Shown here: one piece after another, positions 47,401 through 60,116 of the stretch
How the letters are laid out: every line of letters starts with the position of its first letter
Position numbering within the stretch: position 1 is the first letter of the stretch
NCBI GenBank assembly: GCA_011319805.1
Contig: SJRY01000062.1
Coordinates: 62,001 to 126,000, forward strand
DNA length: 64,000 bases
Reading direction: 5' to 3'
Origin: Macrocybe gigantea
Lineage: Eukaryota > Basidiomycota > Agaricomycetes > Agaricales > Callistosporiaceae
Notes under the pieces: generated by a model
Told to the model about the DNA's origin: nothing
Databases searched by the model: none
Seen by the model: the letters and a program-made list of their open reading frames with translations, nothing else
Made by a program: the position numbers and the translations under genes

Positions 47401-49199
47401 CCTTTGTGGTGCTAAACAGAAATTTGAGATCTGGACAGACCATAAGAATCTTGAATACTTTCGAAAACCTCAGAAGTTGAATCACAGGCAAGCTCATTGG
47501 ATCTCGGAACTTCAGGACTATGACTTTATTCTGGAGCACAAATCCGGAAAGTCAATGATGAAGGCAGACAGTCTGTCGAGACAACCATGAGAAGAGGGAG
47601 AACGATAATGAAAACATCATACTCCTAAAGCCAGAGATTTTTCACCAGATTTTCATAGCAAAGATCACACCAACACCAGAATTCCAGGACATTCTGGACC
47701 AAATCAAATGGGCTTGGAAACAAAGAGAGCCTGAGGTTCAGAAATGTCTTGATGAAGGTGAACATGGCTGGGAGGAAAATGACTGAATTGTTACATGGCT
47801 AAAATGGTACTACATTCCTAAAAGCCAAAAGATAAGGAAATGGATCATCGAAATCCATCACTCAGATCAGATCTCAGGACACCCAGGACAAATGAAGATG
47901 CATGAGTTGATCACGCACAACTTCTGGTGGCCCAAAATGATGAATGATGTCAAGGCATATGTCAAAGGATGTGACAAATGCCAATGAACAAAGATCATCA
48001 GAGATCAGAAACATGCCCCACTCCATCCAAATGAGGTACCGAAGGAACCATGGAAGATCATATCTGTAGATCTTATCAGATCCCTCCCTGAATCTCAAGG
48101 GTTCAATGGTGTAATGGTAACAGTAGATCAGTTCACGAAAGGAGCCAAATTCATACCAATTAACATGGAAATCATGGCAGAAGGGGTCACTCGCAATCTA
48201 CATGACACCATATTCCTGAATTATGGAATCCCAAAGAAAGTTATCAGCAACAGAGGACGACAATTTGTCTCCGTATTCATGACAGACCTCTATGCACTTT
48301 TAGAAATCAAAGGAGCTCCTTTGACACTGTATCATCCACAGACCAATGGACAAATGGAATAAGTCAATCAGGAACTTGAGCAATACCTGAAACTCTTCAT
48401 GAACTATCAGCAAACAGACTGGGCGGATTGGCTACTGATGGCTGAATTTTCCTATAACAATCGAATTCACTCAGCAACCAGATACTCTCCATTTTACTTA
48501 AACCATGGGTGACATCCGTATACTGGAAAGAAACCTCCAAAGCATAATGCTAAATCACAGACTGCAGAGGAGTTTGCCAAAATGATGAAGAAAATTTGGA
48601 CCAAGGCTGAGACCTCTCTATTAAAAGCTGCAGAGACAATGAAACAGACATACGACCAGAAACAAAAGCCTGCCTGAGAATACCATGAAGGCGATCAAGT
48701 CTGGCTGAAAGGGACAAACATCACAACCAACCAGCTGACTAATAAGCTCAATGATAAGCGGTTTGGTCTGTTCAAAGTCAAATAGTGAATTGGAGAATCA
48801 GCATATGAGCTCGAGCTATCGGAATACTGGAAGATACACCCCATCTGAAATGAGTCCGAACTTACCCGATACATGGCACCGGTGTTTCTGCAACAGAAAG
48901 CAGTAACAATTCTTAAACGACCTCCTCCCATCATCGTGGAAGAAGAGAAGCGATATGAAGTAGAGGCTGTAGTAAATTCCCGATAGAACAGAGGGAAATT
49001 GCAATACAGAATACATTGGAAGGGCTACCCTATGGAGGATGCCACATGGAAACCCACCGAAAATGTTAACAAAGATGCACTGAATGCAGTCACGAAATTT
49101 CATCACAAGAACTCTGAGGTGCCATCCCTGGAGAAAGAACAACGTCAGCTGCCGCCCCGACCTGCACCAAAGAAAATTGTATGGACCCATCTCCATTAA
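44430..49199 (+). pseudogene. Element A pol (protease, RT, RNase H, integrase, chromodomain), broken
   Basis: Protease LDTGCTRFCID (about 44570-44605), interrupted at 44754-45882 by another element and resuming MIFLVTELEKGQIF in frame. RT: KLDIRWGYNNV and FRLTNSPATFQ, but the catalytic box reads YIDN (46787-46798) instead of YxDD. RNase H: EVDASNYVIGGVLSQ, TDHKNLEYF. Integrase: HHSDQISGHPGQ...CDKCQ zinc domain, SVDLI, then ISNRGRQF where the catalytic Asp is Asn (48249-48251). Chromodomain: QYRIHWKGYPMEDATWKP (48999 on). Frequent TGA codons at expected Arg or Trp positions, e.g. 46412-46414. Confidence 0.88.
44754..45882. mobile_element. 1.13-kb TG...CA insertion (probable solo LTR) inside element A
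   Basis: Starts TGATAACTATCGG and ends GCGCTCATCA. The host sequence GCGA is duplicated on both sides (44750-44753, 45883-45886); removing the insert restores an open protease reading (HIKR-MIFLVTELEKGQ). It has many more CpG than the element around it. No coding capacity seen. Size and ends suit a solo LTR of an unidentified family; a 4-bp duplication is unusual for Ty3/gypsy. Confidence 0.7.
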
Positions 49200-49475
49200 T
49201 CCCAGTCACCAAAGGTCCTCTTTGACCACACGGCTAATGAAATCTGGGTCTATCCATGCGGTCAGCAAATGAAAACGCTACCGAAGAAGGAGACCCTTAC
49301 CAGCTGGATGGCAGACCCAAAAGAAGTTGAAGACTGCTTGGACGTAGCCTGGCAAGCATGGCAGGAGTGACAGAATAAGAAAATCATAGATGAGGATGAG
49401 TGCGAGCAAGACTAGAAGGATGATAAAAAAGAAGAATATGATTGCAAGGACACAATTCCTAAAAGGGGGAGGTAA

Positions 49476-49892
49476 TGTTACGATTTCAGGACTTATCGTT
49501 ATCCTGATGACAGGCATGTGACTCAAGAACCACATGATGAACACGTGACATGAACCACAACATGACAAACAAGATATAATGCGATGACTCAAGGAAACCC
49601 TGCGACAATGATGTGTCAGCGCTGACTAGGGTATAGGGTTATTGTACAGCACCTACAGGACAACATGAGGAGTGCAGTCGAATCCTTACTCATGCAGACA
49701 AGGGTAGAGGGTTTCATGTAACATGAGGATAGCATAGTCATGGTCCGTGTTCAGGTATCATAATGTATAAATAGTTAAATTGTGTATAGTAGAAATCAGC
49801 TTCAAGCTGGCTAAATATTAGCATACTTCTCTCTGCCTCTCATCTCTGAATTAGTTAGAGTGACTTGCACACAGATTTGGTTTTGCGTAGCA
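49476..49892 (+). repeat. 3' LTR of element A
   Basis: 417 bp, same length as the 5' LTR and several percent diverged. At the self-primer site it reads AGCTTCAAGCT, a CG to CA change. Confidence 0.92.
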
Positions 49893-50591
49893 TTATAAAA
49901 GTGCATGAAGAGATAGCTGAGATCAATATATATATATATATATGTAAATACATTTTGGAAGAGGCATCAAATACTTATGAGTCAGCCATGAGAATCAGAC
50001 TAATATATATTAGAGAGTGAAGTATATACACAGCGATGAGCAAGTGGGATGATGGAAGAAGAAAGATAAGGTAGGTCAGCCTTGAAGAGGCAACTTATAT
50101 ACAATGTCATGTGACTGCATGATGATATAACCCGGAATGGGCTTACAATATGCTATGATAACAGTCATTGTAGATTGAATAATAGTTGTAGCCAAAGTTG
50201 AAGTTGAGGCAGCCAGAAAAGTACACTAGTAATGCATTTGAAGAGCAACAGAAAGTGATCTAGTTTGTCTCATAAAAAGTCAGTGGAATTGTTCATAGTT
50301 TACATCTGATAAAATATCAGTTATAATAGAATAAAAAAATTATTAATTATTTACAAGGCATTAGAAGATGTTAATATCCTATTATAAAAGAGATTGTGAA
50401 GGAAGAAATAATAGAATATATCATGGTTGCTATTCTATTTCAACAATCAGCAGTAATAAATTGCTGCATAGGAGACATTGTAGTGTTGGACTGTATATTG
50501 CATTTTTTTATACATATGCAGATGAGTGTATGAATATGTTTTATGCTATTAAAAAAGCATTAAAGAAAATATAAGTAATCAAGTTGGAAGC
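49893..50591. other. AT-rich spacer with a TA microsatellite
   Basis: An (AT)n run lies at about 49926-49943. No gene or transposon domain recognised. Confidence 0.5.
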
Positions 50592-50970
50592 TGCTATGCA
50601 AAACTTATTCTGCGTGCAGGTCACTCTTAGCTAATCAAGAGGAGAGGCAGAGATACAAATGCTAATATTAAGCCAGCTCAAAGCTGGATTCTACTATACA
50701 TGTTTTATCTATTTATACATTATGATATCTGAGCACAGACCATGACTATGCTATGAGGGAATATTGCCATTGACTATTCAAGTTGTTGCTGAGCGAGCAT
50801 CTCATGTTGTCTGGCAGGTAATGAGTAGATTCTGGCTTATTGCTGACACGTCTCCATCACATGACTTCCTCATGGTTTCCTTGCATTCATCTCATGTATC
50901 TGTTCATCATGTGACTGTTGGTCATTACGTGTCTGTCATCAAAATAATGATAGTCTTGGAAATTGTAACA
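50592..50970 (-). repeat. 3' LTR of the antisense chromovirus
   Basis: Antisense relative of the 417-bp LTR, shortened. At the self-primer position it reads AGCTTTGAGCT on the minus strand, a CG to TG change. Confidence 0.8.
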
Positions 50971-53455
50971 TTACCCCTTTTTTAAGGATTGCGACCTCGC
51001 AATCATGTTCTTCTTCTTTGTCATTCTCCTAGTCCTGCTTGCGCTCATCCTCTTCTATAACTTTCTTGTTCTATCGGTCTTGCCACGCTTGCCAGGCCAC
51101 ATCCAGTCAGTTTTTGACTTCTTCTGGATCTGACATCCAGCTGGTAAGGGTCTGCTTCTTCGGTAGTGTTTTCATTTGCTGACCTCATGGACAGATCTAG
51201 ACTTCATCAGCCGTATGGTCGAGGAGGACCTTCGGTGACTGGGTTCGATGAAAGCAGGTTCATATGACTTTCTTTAGTGGGGGTTGTGGTGGTAATTGAT
51301 GCTATTCTTTCTCTAGGGATGGTGCCTCTGGATTCTTGCGATGGAATTTTGCAGCTGCATATAGTGCATCTTCGTTAATTCTCTCGGTAGATTTCCAAGT
51401 AGTGTCCTCCATAGAGTAACCCTTCCAATATATCCTATACTATAGTTTTTCTCTGTTCCATTGGGAATTTACTACAGCTTGTACTTCATACCACTCTTCT
51501 CCTTTCACAATGATGGGAGGTGGTCGTTTGAGAATTGTTACCACTTTTTATCATGGGAACATCGGTGCCATATACAGAGTGAGTTCAGATTCATTTCAGA
51601 TGGGGTGAATTTTCAAATGTTCTAGTAGCTCAAGCTCATATGCCGATTCTCTGATTCACCGCTTAACTTTGAAAGGACCAAACCACTTGTCATTAAGCTT
51701 GTTAGTCGGCCAGTCAGTTATGATGTTTGTTCCTTCTAGCCAGACTTGGTCACCCTTGTGATACTCTCGGGCAGGCTTCTATTTCTGGTCATGAGTCCAT
51801 TTCATTGTCTCTGTAGCTTTCAACAGAGAAGTTTCAGCCTTGGTCTGAATTTCCTTCATCATTTCGGTGAACTCTTCTGCAGTCTGCAATTTGGCATTAT
51901 ATTTCGGGAGTTCTTTTCCAGTATGTGGGTGTCACCTATGGTTTAAGTAAAATGGTGAGTACCCAGTCACCGAGTGAATTCAATTGTTATAGGAGAATTC
52001 AGCCATTGGTAGCCAATTTGCCCAGTCTGTTTGCTGATGATTCATGAAAAGTTTCAGGTATTGCTCAAGTTCCTGATTGACTCTTTCTATTTGTCCATCG
52101 GTTTGTGGATGGTACAGCATAGAAGGGGCTCCTTTGATTCCCAAAAGTGTACAGAGATCTGTCATGAAATTCGAGACAAATTGTCATCCTCTATCACTAA
52201 TAACTTTCTTGAAGAGTCCGTAGTTCAGGAATACGGTATTGTGTAGATTACAAGCAATCCCTTCTGCCATAATTTCCATATTGACTGGTATGAATTTGGC
52301 TCCTTTGGTGAACTGATCTACCATTACCATGATGCCATTGAACCCTTGGAATTCAGAGAGGGGTCCAATGAGATCTACAGATATAGTCTCCTATGGTTCC
52401 TTTGGGACTTCATTCAGATGAAGCAGAGCATGCTTCTGATCTCTGATGATCTTCATCTATTGGCATTTATCACATTCTTTGATGTGTACCTTGACATTAT
52501 TCATCATTTTAGGCCATCAGAAGTTGCACGTGATTAGTTTATATGTCTTCATTTGTCCTGGATGTCCTGAGATCTGATCAGAGTGATGGATTTCGATGAT
52601 TCATTCTCTTATCTTTTGGCTTTTTGGAATGTAGTACCATTTTAACCACATAACAATTCAGTCATTTTCCTCCCAGCTGTGTTCGCCTTTATTAAGACGT
52701 TTCTGGATTTCAGACTCTCTTTGTTTCCAAGCCTGCTTGATCTGGTCCAGAATGTCCTGGAATTCTAGTGTCAGCATGATCTTTGCCATAAAAATCTGTC
52801 GAAAAATCTCTGGCTTTAGGAGTACGACGTTCTCGTTATCATTCTCCCCCTTCTCATGGTCTGGTCATCTCAACAGACTGTCTGCCTTTGTCATTGATTT
52901 TCTGGGTTTATGCTCCAGAACAAAGTCATAGTCCTGAAGTTCCGAAATCCAATGAGCTTGCCAGCGATTCAGTTTTTGAGGTTTCCAGAAATATTCAAGA
53001 TTCTTATGGTCTGTCCAAATCTTAAAGTTCTATTTAGCACTACAAAGGTATTGGCACCATTCCTCAAGTCTGGTCATCATCATGAGCATCTCTTTATTAT
53101 AGATCTCATAGTTCTGTTCTATCAGGTTTAATGACTTTGACATGAAAGCCACTAGTCTCTAGGTGCCATTGGATTGTTCCTGAGAAAGGATGCCTCCTAT
53201 TGCATAATTCAAAGTGTCAACTTCCATTCAGAACTTCCCATCATCTCAGGGCATTACAATGATCAGCACTGAACAGATCTGATTTTTTAATCCATCAAGC
53301 ACGTCATCTTGGGCTTTCCCCCATGTCCAGTTGGCTTTTCCGGTCAACTCCATTAAAGGTTTCATGATTTTTGCAAATCCTTCGATGAAGCGATAGTAGA
53401 AATTACAAAAGCCTAAAAATTGCTGGACGTCTTTTTTACAGATGGGTTTTAGCCA

Positions 53456-53470
53456 TTCTTTGATGCCTTC
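53456..53470. repeat. Left target-site duplication of the SINE insertion
   Basis: TTCTTTGATGCCTTC, repeated as TTCTTTGATGCCTTT at 60831-60845. A 14-15 bp duplication next to a poly(T) run is typical of target-primed insertion by LINE machinery. Confidence 0.8.
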
Positions 53471-53948
53471 TTTTTTTTTTTTTTAAATCAACAATTTATA
53501 AAGCGGTGCTCGAAGGCAGTCTGCTTGTAAATACATGATGAAGTTTAAGGCCCTCCAAGTGGAGGACTCTTATCACTGTCTCCTTTGCAGGATAAGCACT
53601 AGACTAACCAGTAGAATTCCATGTCTAGACCCCGGAATCAACTTGGATTCAAAGCCTGGATTAGTCATCCAGGTGAACCAGCAAAGGATAAGTCCTCTCA
53701 GGCCAGAGTCAGGGGACTGCCCTGGTCTGCCATGGTCTGAATTTCAGCCAGGGAGCGAGTTACCAGGTATATCAGCTGATAAGCCCCACCTACTTTACTT
53801 TTCCCGTTCCTGAGCACGTGGTTCACTGATGCCCAGAGGGCGCGGATTCCCAATCATGTCTCAGCGAAGTTTAGCCCCCCTTTTATAGGAGAGGCAGCTT
53901 ATCCCAGCTTCAGGCCTGACCCTCCATTGTGCTATGGAGGCGGCCCAT
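53471..53948 (-). mobile_element. SINE-like element, 3' part with poly(A) tail (antisense)
   Basis: Begins with 14 T (53471-53484), the complement of a poly(A) tail, followed by about 460 bp without coding capacity. It is interrupted at 53949 by chromovirus element C. Parts of this sequence are similar to 60450-60660 on the other side (for example GTGGTTCACTGATGCCC against ATGGTTCGCTAATGCCC), so the two flanks overlap rather than abut. Confidence 0.65.
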
Positions 53949-54268
53949 TGTTACGGATGTTGCTCAAAGGACTATTCATTTTCTTATCTTATCTCCCTTT
54001 CCTTATTTCCCCCTTCCTATTGCACTGTGCAGCGTGCAGCCATCGAGTCATTTTCACTTTCTTAGTTATCCTGAGTCATCTCATCCCAGTCTTACTCATC
54101 CACAGTCTACAGCATTGTGCAGTCCATGGTCCGTGCTTGAGTACTGTAATATATATAAGGACTTCCAGATGTACCAGTAGCGCTAGGCTTAATATTCCAT
54201 TTGCCATCATCTTAAACTGCTCTCGCACTTAGTCTGCCCGAGTCCTTTAAGATTCGTCTAGCCTAACA
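53949..54268 (+). repeat. 5' LTR of element C
   Basis: 320 bp, TGTTAC...CTAACA. TATA-like ATATATAAGG at 54151-54160, followed about 30 nt later by AGGCTTAATAT (54185-54195). Confidence 0.92.
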
Positions 54269-54270
54269 AG

Positions 54271-54281
54271 ATATTAAGCCT
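54271..54281 (+). promoter_or_regulatory. Self-primer binding site of element C
   Basis: ATATTAAGCCT starts 2 nt after the LTR and is the exact reverse complement of AGGCTTAATAT at 54185-54195, just downstream of the LTR TATA box. Same geometry as element A. Confidence 0.75.
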
Positions 54282-54353
54282 CATTGAGACTTGCTCAGAC
54301 TCACACACACTACGTCACACTTTATCAAAGATCTGATCAACATTTAACAACAA

Positions 54354-56076
54354 GTGATCACTGACCCAGCGAGCACTAGCACGAGCGACGAGAACACCTG
54401 GCTCAGAGAAGTAGATCACACATTGCAGTCCACGCCATTTGCAGAGACAGTCCATACCAACCACAGAGACACTAGCAATTCAAACAAACAAAAAAGGGAG
54501 CATACACCTATACCAAGTAGCGACGAAGAAGAACAGGCATTTCTGAGAGAGTTTGCCTTTACCACTACAGACGAGGCTACTAAAATCTTTAGTGATGGAG
54601 CAGCATAGCTTATTACAGAACTCTTACTAAAAGGAGAATATAAAATAAGCCTAGAAGAGCTGTGGTCAGACCAGAATCTTTCTGCTGAAGAAGAGGACGA
54701 ACCGATCTGCAAGAAAACAAGAGAGGAACAAATGCAAGCTTGAAACTTCAGACAATAGCAGATTGAAAACTACAATCGCCGGATACAAGAAGAGGACATA
54801 CTAATACAGAGAGGACATGATGCACAGAGCGTATGACAGAACCAACGAGAGCGACACCAAAGTCAGGGGCATATAGGAACGAAACTACTGAACCTCTTCA
54901 GAAGACCGACTCGCTGAAGTACAGCATAAGAAGGAAATCACACCACCATGGTGAAAGTAAGTGACAGCGACTAGAATGAATACTATCGGTGGAGGGAGCG
55001 AAAGAGACTATCAAAGACAGATGGACCAACCGCCCACAGAGTGGGCCGATTTTGAACAAGCCTGTAGAATCGCAGGAATCGACCTAGACTATTGGAAAGA
55101 GCAAAGAGAAGAACAAAGGCAAAAGCAGATTCAAGAACAACAGACCCAAGTACAACAGGCCCAAGAACAGGAGAGCCAAGACCAAGACAACAACGAAGAA
55201 ATTTCACAGATAATGACGACAGAATACAAGGGAATTATCGCTGATCTGAAGTCCTTCACAGGAGATTGAACAGCCTTCGATATTTAGTGGAGGAAGATAA
55301 AACTCTATATAACTGCATACAGAGACCTCACCAACATACAGAGAATCGGAGCAGTACTATCTAGGATGACTGACAGACCAGGAGCCCACTAGGCGTCAAA
55401 GAAAATCGATACTATGACTAATCAAAGCACATGGGCTGATTTTGTAACTAAAATAGAAATGCGATTTAGCAATATCATGTCACCGTCGCAAGCAGGAAGC
55501 AAACTATTCAACATCAGACAGGGAAACTGATCCATTGATGAATTTCTAGATGAATTCGTAGACCTTGCAGAAAAAGCAGGAATGACAGGAACAGCTCCTT
55601 GCTTCCTACTCGAGAAGAGCTTAAACCAGAGGACAGCAGAAGCCGTACACTCGATCTCTGTACTTCCAACAGATAGAGATGAATATATCAAGATAGTCCG
55701 AGTGATTAGATGAAACATCGATGAACATAGGAATGTAATGAGAGGAGAATTTGCAAACAACCAACACAAGCCTAGAAATCTGAGCTGAGGAGCAGGACAG
55801 GCCATAGAAGTCAACAAAGTACAAAGCAACAATTGCTTCAATTGCAATAAGCTAGGACACCTTTCACGAAACTGTCCAGAACTACAAAAAGGAGCAGCAA
55901 ATGTCACATGCTTCAATTGTGGCTTGAAAGGATATTACGCATGAAACTGCAAGAAGAAGAAGAAGAAGGGAAAATCCCAAGTCAGAGAAGTAAAAGAAGA
56001 AGGAGAAGAAGACAAAGAAGACAAAGATGAAGAAAGCTCTGATAAAGAGGGTTTTGTCGAAGGGTCTGATTAAGAG
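54354..56076 (+). pseudogene. Element C gag region, broken
   Basis: A leader frame 54354-54608, then the gag frame from 54961: a Gln-rich coiled coil, capsid-like TWADFVTKIEMRFSN and QNRTAEAVHS-like stretches, and two zinc knuckles (CFNCNKLGHLSRNC near 55836-55877; CFNCGLKGYYAxNC near 55911-55952) in which x is TGA. Lys/Glu-rich C-terminus. Several stops. Confidence 0.78.
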
Positions 56077-56439
56077 GTGCTAAATCGCGACCCATACAGC
56101 TGAAACAGACTCACTTTGATACCAGATATAGATCATCCCATACTCTGAAATACACTGTTTCTGCAAAGTGATCTGAAGCACCAAGAAAAACCATCTGAGG
56201 CAACAAACTACCCAAAAGGAAAGAACTCACAGTACCAGCAAAGATATGAATATGAAAAGGGATAGCAACAATAATACCAGAAGTTGATAGTGGAGCAGAC
56301 AGGACCTGCATCAATACTGCCATAGTAGCAAAAACAGGATTGAAGATACAATGAATCAAGAAGATTCAAATTATAAATGCAGACAGATCACCCAACTGCC
56401 AGAAAACAGCAGATCGGATAGCGGAAGTCCACATCAACA

Positions 56440-59400
56440 TTAAAGGACACAAACAGCACATGAAAGCCATTGTACTCAGCATCGGAAAGACTGATATGCT
56501 ACTGGGACATGACTGGCTTGTCTATCACAATCCAACAATTAAATGGAGGACAGGAGAAATTGTCTTTAACAGATACCCTAAAACATGCAAGATAAATCAC
56601 CAAACCATCAAGATACAGAAGGTTGGCCGAACCAGTAAAAACCACAGCCAGTGACAAGACAGGAACTCAGATATATATCTGACTAAATTTGAATACCTCT
56701 TCAAAAAGAAGAACTTTGATCGCCTACCAGACCACAAAGAGTGGGACCACAAGATAAACTTAACAAAAGATGCACCCAAAACAATACCAAGCAAGGTCTA
56801 CCTGATGATGCAGAAGGAACTAGAAGAGCTAGATGCCTTTGTTGAAGAAGGACTAAGAACAGGGAAGATATGCCCCTCAAAATCACCCTACGCAGCACTC
56901 TGTTTCTTTCGCAACAAGAAGGATGGCAGCAAACAACTCATCCAAGACTATTGGGAAATAAACAAATATATGGTCAAAGACAAGTTCCCATTACTATACA
57001 TCAGTGAGCTCCTCAACGTACTACAAGGAGCAAAGTACTTTAACAAGATCAATATTATTTGGGGATACAATAATGTACACATCTGAAAAGGAGACAAATG
57101 GAAAGCAGCCTTTCTAACAGCAAGAGGACTCTTTGAACTGACAGTCATGTACTTTGGACAGTGCAGTACACTAGGCACTTTTAGCTGGATAATGGCAAGC
57201 CTCTTCCAAGACCAAATATGAAGGAGAGTGTGCATAATCTATATGGATGACATTATAATCATTGGACGAATACGAGAGGAACTCCAAAAGAACACAATAG
57301 AAGTCATGGAGATACTGAACAAGAACAACCTATTCATCAAAGGACCAAAATGTATCTGGGAATCATCAAAAGTCCCAGTACTAGGATATATCATAGGAGA
57401 AGGAAAAGTAGAAATGGAACCAGAGAAAATTACAGCTGTACAATCCTGGCCAACCTCAAAAATAAAGAAAGAACTACAGAAGTTCCTGGGATTCACAAAT
57501 TTTTACTGATGATTCATCAAGGGATATGCAAAAGTCACTAAACCTCTAACAGAGCTGACTGGAAACAAAACATTCCAGTGGACAGACAAGTAGCAAAATG
57601 CTTTCAAAGAGCTAATTTGACATATAACCTCAGCACCCATCCTAGCACTACCACAAACAGAAGGAAAATTCCAAGTTGAAACCAGGATATGCCATCAGAG
57701 CAGTACTATCACAACAGCAAAAAGGAATGTGGCATCCAATTGCCTTCATTTCAAGATGCATGACCCTAGCAGAGCAGAACTATGAAATCTATGACAAGGA
57801 ACTCCTTGCGATAATGGTGGCACTGAAGACATGGAGACAATACCTCCTAGAAGCCTGAGAGAAGTTCGAAATATTGACAGATTACAAAAACCTATCATAT
57901 TTTCAGAAACCACAGTGACTGAATTTGAGATAGATCAGCTGGTACCTGAAATTACAAGAATATGACTATGAACTATAACACATACCAGAAAAGGCCAACA
58001 GAAAAGCAGACATCCTGTCACGAATAGCAGGATATGAAGAAAACCTAGCAAAGAAAGATAATATACAAATGATCAAAGAAGCTGCATTCATCTGACACTT
58101 GGAAGAGAATAATGAACAAGATTTCGAATTTATGATGTTCGAGGATGAACACCTACAAAAAGAGGAAGCAGAAAATAACAAAATAATACAAACAAGAGGA
58201 ATCACGATGATCGAATCCCCAAGGATAGAACAAATTTGACAATGTGCATGAAGGGAAATAATTGTAACAATAGGACTGAAGGAAAAACTGCACTGGTTCA
58301 CAGAAGAAGACCACATCATATACATAGAAGAGAAAATCTACATTCCCCTAGACAACAAACTGAAGGAAGACATTATGTTTGAATACCATGACATGCCCAT
58401 CAGAGGGCACCCAGGACAATATCGTATGCATGAGCTCATAAACCGCACCTACTGGTAGCCATCAATGTTAATGGACATCAAGAAATATGTCAATGGATGT
58501 GAAGCATGTCAGTGAAACAAATCATCTGACAAAAGAAATATGCACCATTACACCTGCATGAGGTTCCACAGCAGCCATGGGAAGATATTAGAGTAGATCT
58601 CATAGGACCGCTACCCAGCTCGAACAGCTTTAATGCCATCGCCGCAGTCATAGACCGCCTGACCAAGATGATCCACCTAATTTCCACAAACACTGAACTC
58701 ACAGCAGAAGGTCTTGCACGACTATACCGAGACAATGTGTGGCGACTTTATGGAATTTCATGAAAGATCATCAGTAACTGAGGATCCCAATTTGCAGCAC
58801 AATTCATGACAGCACTTCTAAAACTGCTCAGAACGAAGCAAAACCTATCAACAGTCTATTACACACAGACAGATGGACAGGCAGAGTGATTCCATCAAGA
58901 AACAGAAGCTTTTCTCAGAAGCTTCACAAACAACCTACAGGATGATTGGGCAGAATGGATAGCGATCGCAGAGTACCAATATAATGACAAAACACACCAG
59001 AAAATGAAGGAGACACCATTCTACCTCAACTATGGAATGCACTCCTGGAAGGGAGAACCACAGACAACAGAAGGGAACAACTCCACAGCAAAGGACTTCG
59101 TTGAAAGAATGGACCAAATATGGAAAGAAGCAAATGCTGCACTGCAGTATGTGCAAACACAGGCCAAAGACAATTATGATGTGAAATGAAGACCAGCCCA
59201 TGAATACAAGAAGGAGGATGGAGTATGGCTCGAAGCCACCAATATCACAGTCAATCAACCATCAAAGAAGTTATTGGCACTCCGATACGGACTGTTCAAA
59301 GTGATCAAAAAGAAAGAAGGTTCAGCATATCACCTGGAACTCCCAGCATCATGGCAGCTGATACACCCCATGTTCAATGAAACACTACTCACACCCTACA

Positions 59401-59620
59401 AAGGACCCCGTTTCAAGATACAAGAGCGACCATCGCCACCACCCCCTGAAATCATAAATGATGAAGAAGAGTACGAGATAGAAGAAATCCTAAAAAAAAG
59501 AAACAAGGAAAGAGAATACTATTCCTAGTCAAATAGAAAGAATACGGACATGAGGAAAACACATAGATCAAGGAGAAGGAACTGGGGAATACGCAGCAAG
59601 CTCTAGACTGCTTCTTAAAG
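56440..59620 (+). pseudogene. Element C pol (protease to chromodomain), broken
   Basis: Protease C-terminus IGKTDMLLGHDWLVYHNP (56480s), RT with intact YMDD (IIYMDDIIIIGR, about 57235-57270), RNase H ([17 protein letters not shown]), integrase (HDMPIRGHPGQYRMHELI; RVDLIGPLP; IISN-stop-GSQF where Asp and Arg codons changed at CpG). The chromodomain starts YEIEEILKKRNKEREY and continues in another frame as FLVK-stop-KEYGHEENT, so it carries a 1-nt frameshift plus Trp-to-stop changes. Confidence 0.85.
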
Positions 59621-59682
59621 AAGACTGCGAACCAGAATAAAAGGACCACGAAGAGAGGGAAGAAGACCAAAAATCACACACC

Positions 59683-60116
59683 ATGACCACCAATGCCCCT
59701 GTCGGCATTGACAGCAGCGATGACAGCTGCGTGCCCACCCCCAACCACTCGAATGACCTCGAGAATCTAGCAAGGATTCTCAATGCTAGTGACTACATGG
59801 ACCCCCTTGCTATCACACTCAGCACATATCTGCACTATGTTATGACCGTCTGCATACATCTTTGGACCAGACGAACTCCTGACAGAACCAGTCCCACAGC
59901 AGCAGAATGCATCGCACTCCACAAAGCAATGAAATGCTTCGCACTGAAAACTGACGACTCAAACTCCTCGCCACCATCCTCCATCACATCTGCTCCTACA
60001 ATGAAGAACTTATTCATATGTGCGCCCCACATGCTGCAACCACCTGGGAAAGCAACAATGGGTGGGGACAGCTGGACTAGGATGTTTCACGAAAATGCAA
60101 ATCTAAGAGAGGGTGA
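59683..60116 (+). CDS. Extra open reading frame between pol and 3' LTR of element C
   Basis: ATG at 59683 opens a frame that stays open through the polypurine tract and into the 3' LTR (stop at 60346-60348). About 145 codons precede the LTR. It has no stops, while gag and pol are full of them, and richer codon composition. No domain recognised; begins MTTNAPVGIDSSDDSCVPTP, no transmembrane segment. Could be an accessory gene of the element or a chance open frame in a Gly/Pro/Ser-rich region. Confidence 0.4.

Larger units (their letters stand above)
41941..49892 (+). mobile_element. Full-length chromovirus (Ty3/gypsy, Tf1/sushi-like), element A
   Basis: 7952 bp with two 417-bp LTRs (41941..42357 and 49476..49892), both TG...CA. 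Flanks are TTATG (left) and TTATA (right), a 5-bp target-site duplication with one change. Order: 5' LTR, self-primer PBS (42360-42370), gag with zinc knuckle, protease, reverse transcriptase, RNase H, integrase, chromodomain, polypurine tract AAAAGGGGGAGG (49461-49472), 3' LTR. Coding regions are broken by many TGA/TAG codons, mostly explained by CpG transitions. A 1.13-kb element is inserted in the protease-RT junction. Confidence 0.92.
50592..53470 (-). mobile_element. Antisense chromovirus related to element A, 3' portion
   Basis: Begins with an antisense LTR (50592-50970, TG...CA, about 379 bp, diverged from the element A LTR), then polypurine tract complement, chromodomain, integrase (QTDWANWLPMAEFSYNN at 51980-52165) and RNase H/RT remnants, all on the minus strand and collinear with element A. 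The sequence stops at 53470 inside RT and resumes at 60831. Stops are abundant. Confidence 0.85.
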
